Positions 16,535 to 20,461 of a stretch of DNA of 20,461 bases are shown piece by piece; within the stretch, counting starts at the first letter, position 1; each line of letters starts with the position of its first letter. The notes under the pieces were generated by a model. The model saw nothing but the letters and a program-made list of their open reading frames with translations. It was not told where the DNA came from and searched no databases. Origin of the DNA: Prorocentrum cordatum (taxonomy: Eukaryota; Sar; Dinophyceae; Prorocentrales; Prorocentraceae); the NCBI GenBank assembly GCA_963575745.1, contig CAUYUJ010003565.1:1-20461 (forward strand). Direction: 5' to 3'. Made by a program: the position numbers and the translations under genes.

Positions 16535-16960
16535 TCAAGCCGGAGGCGTCGAAAACACCGAGTGCCAGAACATCCTCGGAGGCTCGAAATCGCCCCCCTC
16601 GATCTGAAACTCAATCCCAGGGCCCCTTGGGGGGTCCAATCGAGGTCCAGGAGGGTGCTGATGATGGCCCGTGTGGGCCCTTTTGCTTACCCTCCATCCA
16701 TCCTCTGGCTTACTGCGGGCTCTCCGCCACTGAACTCTGGCCAATCTCGCAGCGCTAGGGATCGTCCTCTCTAGCGCCAGTCGTGATGGCGGTCATCCAA
16801 GAGTCGACCATCCTCTGCGCCCGGGCAATCTCTGGGCCCTTCTTGCCCAGCTCTACCTGCAGCAGGGAGCCCAAGCACCTGCCTCGGACTGATGGCGAGA
16901 AGGTGCGCGCGATGGCCCACCCCCATGCTAAGACTGAAGATGGGGCTTGACCGTGCACGG
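16535..16960 (-). pseudogene. LINE RT-RNase H connector, frameshifted
   Basis: Between the RT thumb and the knuckle the sequence reads ARAQRMVDSWMTAITTGA in one frame (stop near 16755). It continues as GPTRAIISTLLDLDWTP in a second frame (about 16680-16630) and as EFQIEGGDFEPPRMFW in a third (about 16620-16560). The GP..A....L...W.P pattern is one I associate with the region after the thumb in dinoflagellate LINEs. No catalytic residues are expected here. The three frames in ~250 bp show at least two indels. Confidence 0.6.
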
Positions 16961-17272
16961 CGGCATCGCGCTGGACTTTGGCCGCGAGACCTAGCTGCAC
17001 GTCGCGGCGCGCAGCGGCGCGTCCTCGTCGGCCTGCCGCCAACAACTTGCTGTCACGACAAACTTGAAGCCGTGCGGCCTTCCGTCGCGCGGTTCCCGCC
17101 GGCCGAACTCTCGCGTTGATGCATCTGTCCGCGCCTAGATATACTGCTTTCCTTGCGACCGTGATTCTTCTGTCATGCAAGGCCATCTGCCGGGCCACTT
17201 CCTCGGCAACCCTCGGGCCGCTGCTGGCAACTTTTGATTTTGAAGCGATCTCGTAGTGGGCCTTCTTGCAGA
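16961..17272 (-). pseudogene. LINE reverse transcriptase, thumb region
   Basis: The frame carries YEIASKSKVASSGPRVAEEV at about 17255-17196, matching the 'xIxxxKSxVVAS' block that follows RT motif C. VARKAVYLGAD at about 17159-17127 follows; a LGxD word preceding an Arg-rich stretch is usual at the end of the RT in these elements. The next ~40 residues are rich in Arg and Ala. The preceding palm segment is in a different frame, and the switch lies near 17255-17275. Confidence 0.75.
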
Positions 17273-17839
17273 GCCAACCGGGGGAGGGCCTGGGTGACGA
17301 ATTTGACGGACCCATCGGGGCTGTGCCTGATGTCATCGACCCAAGACGACGCATCGACTGCTGGCGTAAACTGGTTGTGCACGTACTCCAGGGTGGAACA
17401 GATGTAGAACCTCGCGAGATCTAAGCCTCTGCGGGCCTCAGCTACGATGCCCTTGTAGGCCTGCACGGGCTCCGAGAAGCTCCGGGGTTCCCTGGAGATC
17501 CTGCAGGCGCGGTGCGCGAGCCCCTCGAGCAGCAAGATCTGGGGCGGAAAATTATTGGCGGGGCCTTCCTCGAAAGTCCGTCAATCTCGAGCGTGTCATA
17601 AAACCCAGCAGCGCCCCAAAACAGCAACGCAGAAATAGCGTGCTCTGGCCCTGCCCCTACGGATTCATCCATAAAAGGCCCCCGAGAGCCCAACTCGCAA
17701 GCAGGGTGACCCCCTGATGGCCATATCCCACTTCCCAACGACTTGATACGAGGCTGATGGAACGATCAGTGTCGGGACCTTTGCGCGGCAAGGTAATCGG
17801 CACCGCATGCGCCAAGGCCACGTGCTTTCGCTCACACAA
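17173..17839 (-). pseudogene. LINE reverse transcriptase palm and fingers; motif A Asp replaced
   Basis: This domain would copy the element RNA into DNA at a nicked target. Motif 2-like LPRKGPDTDRSISLVSSRW lies at about 17791-17734 in one frame. Motif A, ALLFWGAAGFYDTLEI, lies at about 17627-17580 in the next frame. Its first, metal-binding position reads Gly (GGC) where Asp (GAC) is expected, a single A-to-G change, while the downstream structural FYD is kept. Motif B-like KGIVAEARRGLDLARF lies at about 17454-17407 and departs from the usual 'GxxAGC' form. Motif C, SSWVDDIRHSPDG, lies at about 17349-17311 with both aspartates. The motifs occupy at least three frames. A reverse transcriptase assignment is secure; activity is not expected. 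Confidence 0.88.
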
Positions 17840-18084
17840 CTATTGAGGAAGTGCGTCATGTCCTCGGAAGTAGGCGTTGGCAAGCTCCTCCAATTTGCTC
17901 GATCCCCGCGGCCTCCTTGGAGCGTGGTCAACCGCCTCCGGCGCCTGCTCAGTAGTAATTGGCGGTAGTGGCTGTTATCGTGCTCGTCGGTGTGCTTCGC
18001 GCAATAGGCGATGCAACTTCTTGGAAATCGAAACGTTGTGATGTCCATTCCTTCGCCCAAGGCGATCTCTGGGTCTGCAACATC
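17840..18084 (-). pseudogene. LINE RT N-terminal (fingers) segment
   Basis: A frame open from about 18060 carries HTDEHDNSHYRQLLLSRRRR and SEDMTHFLNSC (about 17880-17846), then runs into the RT palm region. Helices rich in His, Asp and Arg ahead of motif 1 are expected here, but no diagnostic motif is visible. The assignment rests on position between the pre-RT block and motif 2. Confidence 0.5.
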
Positions 18085-19115
18085 TCACTGTAGGGCGTGG
18101 CTGCAGGTGCCGATGGTGAGCTCATTCTCGACCCTGGCCTCTGGCCTGACTATGCGATGTAGCATGCCCGCATTGTTGCTCGGGTTGGTGACAATCCAGT
18201 CGCGGAAAGCGCCGTAGGTGTTGGCTGCTGCTTTCCGTTCCAAGTTCCCAGCGATGGCGTCTGCGCTGTCTGACAAGATCATCACTGCTTGGACGGGGAG
18301 ATGGTGGATATTCAATGGACATGTAGCCCAGTGTACTCGATCTTGGCCTGCGACAACTCCTGGGCCTTGCGATGGTGCTCTGGCTGCGGCATGGTGCAAC
18401 TGCTGCACCAAGAATTCCATGCGCGCCTGAGGTCGTCCTCCGCTGAAACCACGCCTGGGTCGTGAAAATCGGGCAGGTCTGGGCTCGTGAATTGCCTTGT
18501 GCACGTTGGAAGACGCATGCAGCCATCCTTGGATGTGCGCGCACCATTTGAGGGGCGCGTCGGCGCGGCTTCTTGCTTGACCTTTGGCAGCAACTACAAT
18601 GGTTGAGAAGGTGCGTGCCTCCCCTCGTCCGCAATGCGGCAATTGCACTGCCTTCGGCATGCCGAGTACTCCGCAGAAGTAAAACTCTACGCGAGATATC
18701 GCGCGCCCGACAGTGAACCCTAGCCGCGCAGACGCCGCGGGAGCATATCGATACGATAGCGAACTCGAGATCCAAGGGGGAGGCGTTGACCACGTGCCCT
18801 TGGTTAGCATGCTGCTGCTGGTCTCACTCCAGAGGCGTCTAGTTGGCTTGAATCCCATTGGGCGAAAGAGTCGACCCGCCCACGCCGCCCCTTTTCGGCG
18901 ATCACCTCCTTCAGGTCAAGATGCGCGGCGTCCTGCCGCAACGGGTTCAGCGCGCCCTGGTCGCAGTCGGAGAACTCCTCGGTCCGGCGCGGCTTGGCCT
19001 GCCCAAGGAAAATGGTGCTGACAAGCGCGGTGCGCTTAGTCTCTGGGTCGCCGACCTCGTTCTCTGGCTCAACTTTCTTGGCCTCTGTCAGCACGGGCTG
19101 CGCGATATCCATCAT
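18085..19115 (-). pseudogene. LINE linker between endonuclease and RT, frames uncertain
   Basis: There is no catalytic domain here. A frame from 19115 contains ETKRTALVSTIFLGQAKPRR and then DAAHLDLKEVIAEKGRRGR. Around 18415-18370 another frame reads AEDDLRRAWNSWCSSC, and at 18210-18088 a third reads AFRDWIVTNPSNNAG, then MLHRIVRPEARVENEL, ending at a stop at 18085-18087. The AxRxW...AGxLHRxxRP pattern is one I recognise from the region just N-terminal to the RT in this kind of LINE. Two or three frames are open over long stretches, so the true path through 18250-18800 cannot be decided by eye. At least two frame changes are needed. Confidence 0.6.
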
Positions 19116-19435
19116 TCTCGTGGTCTAAGATCGCGGGCGTATCTGTCTCGTCGCCCACCATGCTGGACGCAAGTCTTCTCGCGATCTGCGGCTCAGAGGA
19201 AGTCTGTGCAACCGATCGTGTAGCCGCCTGCGCTCGCGACGGCAAGCCCCCCGCTGAACTTGACGTCGCAGGGTGCGCTTGCTCCTGCGCCTGTGCTTGT
19301 AGCTGTCGTTGCTGCCGCTTGCTACTGCGCCTGTCATCGAGATCCGCATCTCCGCGTCGAGGCGGTTGGGGCGTGAATGGCTTGGGCAGGCTGGGCACTT
19401 GGCGCTGACTGAACTGCGGCGTGGGCCCCAAGAAA

Positions 19436-20170
19436 AGCTCGATGCCGCAATGGTCTCCGTTGCCCGGGGAAACCAACTCCGAGGACTGGTGCAAATCTGC
19501 GAAGGTCTGCGACGTGATGGCATGGTCGATGATCCTCTGTCCGGCTCCTCTCGTGGATGTATGCGTGGTATTCACAAGGAAACAGACATTCGCATTCCAC
19601 ATATTGATCCAAGCCTGCATCTGCTGAGGGGTGGCGTTGGAACTGCCGCTGGTCCTTCGCGTGACGCTATGAGCGCTGAGATAATGGGAAGCTTCTCGAT
19701 ATTGGGCCCATGGTAGACGCCCGTGGAAGCAGCGAACAAAAAAACACCGATGATGTGGCGGTGCCCCCCCCCCCCCCCCCAACTAACAGCAACCATATCC
19801 CGAAACTTGAAAGGGCGCGGCGAAATAAGGGGCTGCTGGGTCAATCGCCCCGCGACCGCAACTAGCGTCGCCAGCCATGCAACGAAAAGAATGGAACAGA
19901 AAATGCCCGCGGATGCCCATCACGGCGCCCCCCGCTCTGTCTCGCGCGCTGGCAAGAGTAAGCTAAGGGAACTATGCCTGCGCGCCTGCGCTGGCCCAAA
20001 AAGGAGGGGATGTCGTTCGTGCCGCCCTGGCGGACGCGCGTCTCGCGCGCGATGATGAGGTCGCCCGCGCGCTCTTGGAACAAGGACTTGGCCCTGGCGA
20101 CCCGCGGCCAAATATTCTGTGGGACCACTTCGCGCGGGACCTCGGTGAGACTGTCATGCATGTGCTTCCT
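19436..20170 (-). pseudogene. LINE apurinic-type endonuclease (EEP) domain, GDxN motif disrupted
   Basis: The domain would nick target DNA to prime reverse transcription. Three segments in at least two frames support it. AGDLIIARETRVRQGG at about 20068-20020 may hold the early catalytic Glu (compare xQExR in the family). FRDMVAVSW...HRHIIGVFLFAASTG lies at about 19800-19720. The C-terminal third at about 19640-19436 has NATPQQMQAW, RIIDHAITSQTF and GNGDHCGIELFLG, where IDHAITS and the final DH match conserved EEP positions. The expected Gly-Asp-x-Asn before TPQQ reads GSSN, apparently through a ~10-base deletion that also shifts frame near 19650. A G17 run on the coding strand lies inside the domain. 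The endonuclease identity is convincing; activity is unlikely. Confidence 0.8.
19764..19780. repeat. C17 homopolymer inside the endonuclease region
   Basis: Seventeen C bases on the plus strand read as a poly-Gly stretch on the coding strand. It is either a slippage expansion after the element died or a sequencing-length artefact that could itself cause one of the apparent frameshifts. Confidence 0.85.
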
Positions 20171-20198
20171 GGCGCAGCGCGAACGCAAGGCGCCGCGG

Positions 20199-20461
20199 CT
20201 AAACCCGCGACTCCGAATTCTGCATGGCCTTCTCAATGTCTGCGGCGACGGGGGGCCAGGCTTCCTGGGAGAGGCGCTCCGCGACGTCCTTGTCAAGCGC
20301 CGTCGCGCCACTCGAACCGCTCGCGGCACTCTCGACTTGGGCGCCCATCCCCTCGTCTTCGTCACCTGCTTCAGCTGGGGCTGGAACTGGCTTGGCAGCG
20401 GGGGGCTCTTCAGCCGCTCCTGGCAGCCCTCCTGCTTCCGCCCCCCGTCGCTTGCTGGCCA
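20199..20461 (-). pseudogene. LINE N-terminal acidic/Pro-Ala-rich region, 5' partial
   Basis: A minus-strand frame is open from the window edge for 86 codons to a TAG at 20199-20201, with no start codon inside that must be used. It reads through EAGGLPGAAEEPPAAKPVPA and then EAGDEDEGMGAQVESAAS, then a more structured ALDKDVAERLSQEAWPPV and ADIEKAMQNSESRV. Low-complexity acidic/Pro-Ala sequence followed by an amphipathic segment suits the region ahead of the endonuclease in a LINE (ORF1-like or linker). Its bias toward GC-ending codons suggests it was once translated. The segment between this stop and the endonuclease (about 20198-20120) must be read in another frame (for example KHMHDSLTEVPREVVPQNIW). 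No function can be assigned beyond membership in the element. Confidence 0.6.

Larger units (their letters stand above)
15350..20461 (-). mobile_element. Degenerate non-LTR (LINE-type) retrotransposon, 5' end outside window
   Basis: Read on the minus strand, this stretch contains in order an acidic/Pro-Ala-rich N-terminal region, an apurinic-type endonuclease (EEP fold), a reverse transcriptase with recognisable motifs, a Cys/His zinc-knuckle remnant, an RNase H domain and a short basic tail. That is the architecture of an endonuclease-bearing LINE, copied by target-primed reverse transcription in the nucleus. The coding sequence changes frame repeatedly, so several short frames each carry one or two motifs. 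The motif A aspartate and the endonuclease GDxN motif are lost. The copy appears non-autonomous and dead. Similar LINEs are, as I recall, common in dinoflagellates, but clade assignment needs a tree. The plus-strand frames across it are shadows. Confidence 0.92.

Noticed and set aside
16093-16774. Plus-strand frames of 200-220 codons opposite the LINE
   Set aside because: They are antisense to recognisable LINE connector and RNase H sequence, so they are shadows.
1-20461. CRISPR-like array, since several arrays have regular spacing
   Set aside because: The 14-, 37-, 73- and 75-bp repeats are tandem without unique spacers between identical repeats, and there are no cas genes. The sequence is eukaryotic in character.
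1-20461. Dinoflagellate spliced-leader relict, rRNA or snRNA genes
   Set aside because: A scan by eye for the spliced-leader 3' end and for 5S, U1, U2, U5 and U6 landmark words found none. An AGCTTTGCGC word near 6394 resembles the start of U4 but the following bases do not fit.

Overview
The window is nuclear eukaryotic sequence. It is GC-rich, crowded with simple repeats and decayed interspersed repeats, and shows nothing with prokaryotic gene layout. The one recognisable coding entity is a degenerate non-LTR (LINE-type) retrotransposon on the minus strand, filling about 15.35-20.46 kb and running off the right edge. Its order of domains (upstream acidic/Pro-Ala region, apurinic-type endonuclease, reverse transcriptase, zinc-knuckle remnant, RNase H, short basic tail) resembles what I recall of the abundant LINEs of dinoflagellates. 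Together with the GC-rich, repeat-choked background this makes a dinoflagellate the best guess. That assignment is inference: no host gene, rRNA or tRNA confirms it, and I saw no spliced-leader relict.

Layout. 0-2.4 kb: GGA and CCT tracts, a C20 run and a decayed ~37-bp tandem array (1.19-1.55 kb). 2.4-3.6 kb: a G17 run, copy A of a dispersed ~140-bp family, then a GGA tract followed by a ~370-bp CCT-rich tract. 4.1-4.3 kb: a cluster of a 12-bp element (CCGTGCGGTGAC) whose first four copies form a long hairpin. 5.1-5.3 kb: purine tract. 6.17-6.35 kb: (CA)n microsatellite. 6.79-7.03 kb: a strict 73-bp tandem array. 7.2-8.8 kb: a mosaic of short dispersed modules that recur, reordered, at 12.9-14.9 kb. 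9.18-9.47 kb: two adjacent near-palindromic foldback sequences. 9.8-10.8 kb: inverted module copies, a G-rich tract and a ~425-bp foldback. 10.83-11.04 kb: a 75-bp tandem repeat, followed by arrays of a 14-bp repeat (11.04-11.49 and 12.14-12.30 kb) interrupted by an alternating AT/GT palindrome. 14.27-15.1 kb: (GAG)n and purine-rich DNA leading up to the 3' end of the LINE.

The LINE would have encoded target nicking, reverse transcription and RNA removal in one protein. This copy is almost certainly dead: its reading frame changes repeatedly, the first aspartate of RT motif A reads as glycine, and the endonuclease Gly-Asp-x-Asn motif is disrupted. I found no other credible protein gene. Many long open frames exist, but they are by-products of GC-rich trinucleotide tracts or lie antisense to the LINE. 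The most interesting unexplained structure is non-coding: phased short tandem repeats and several long inverted repeats.
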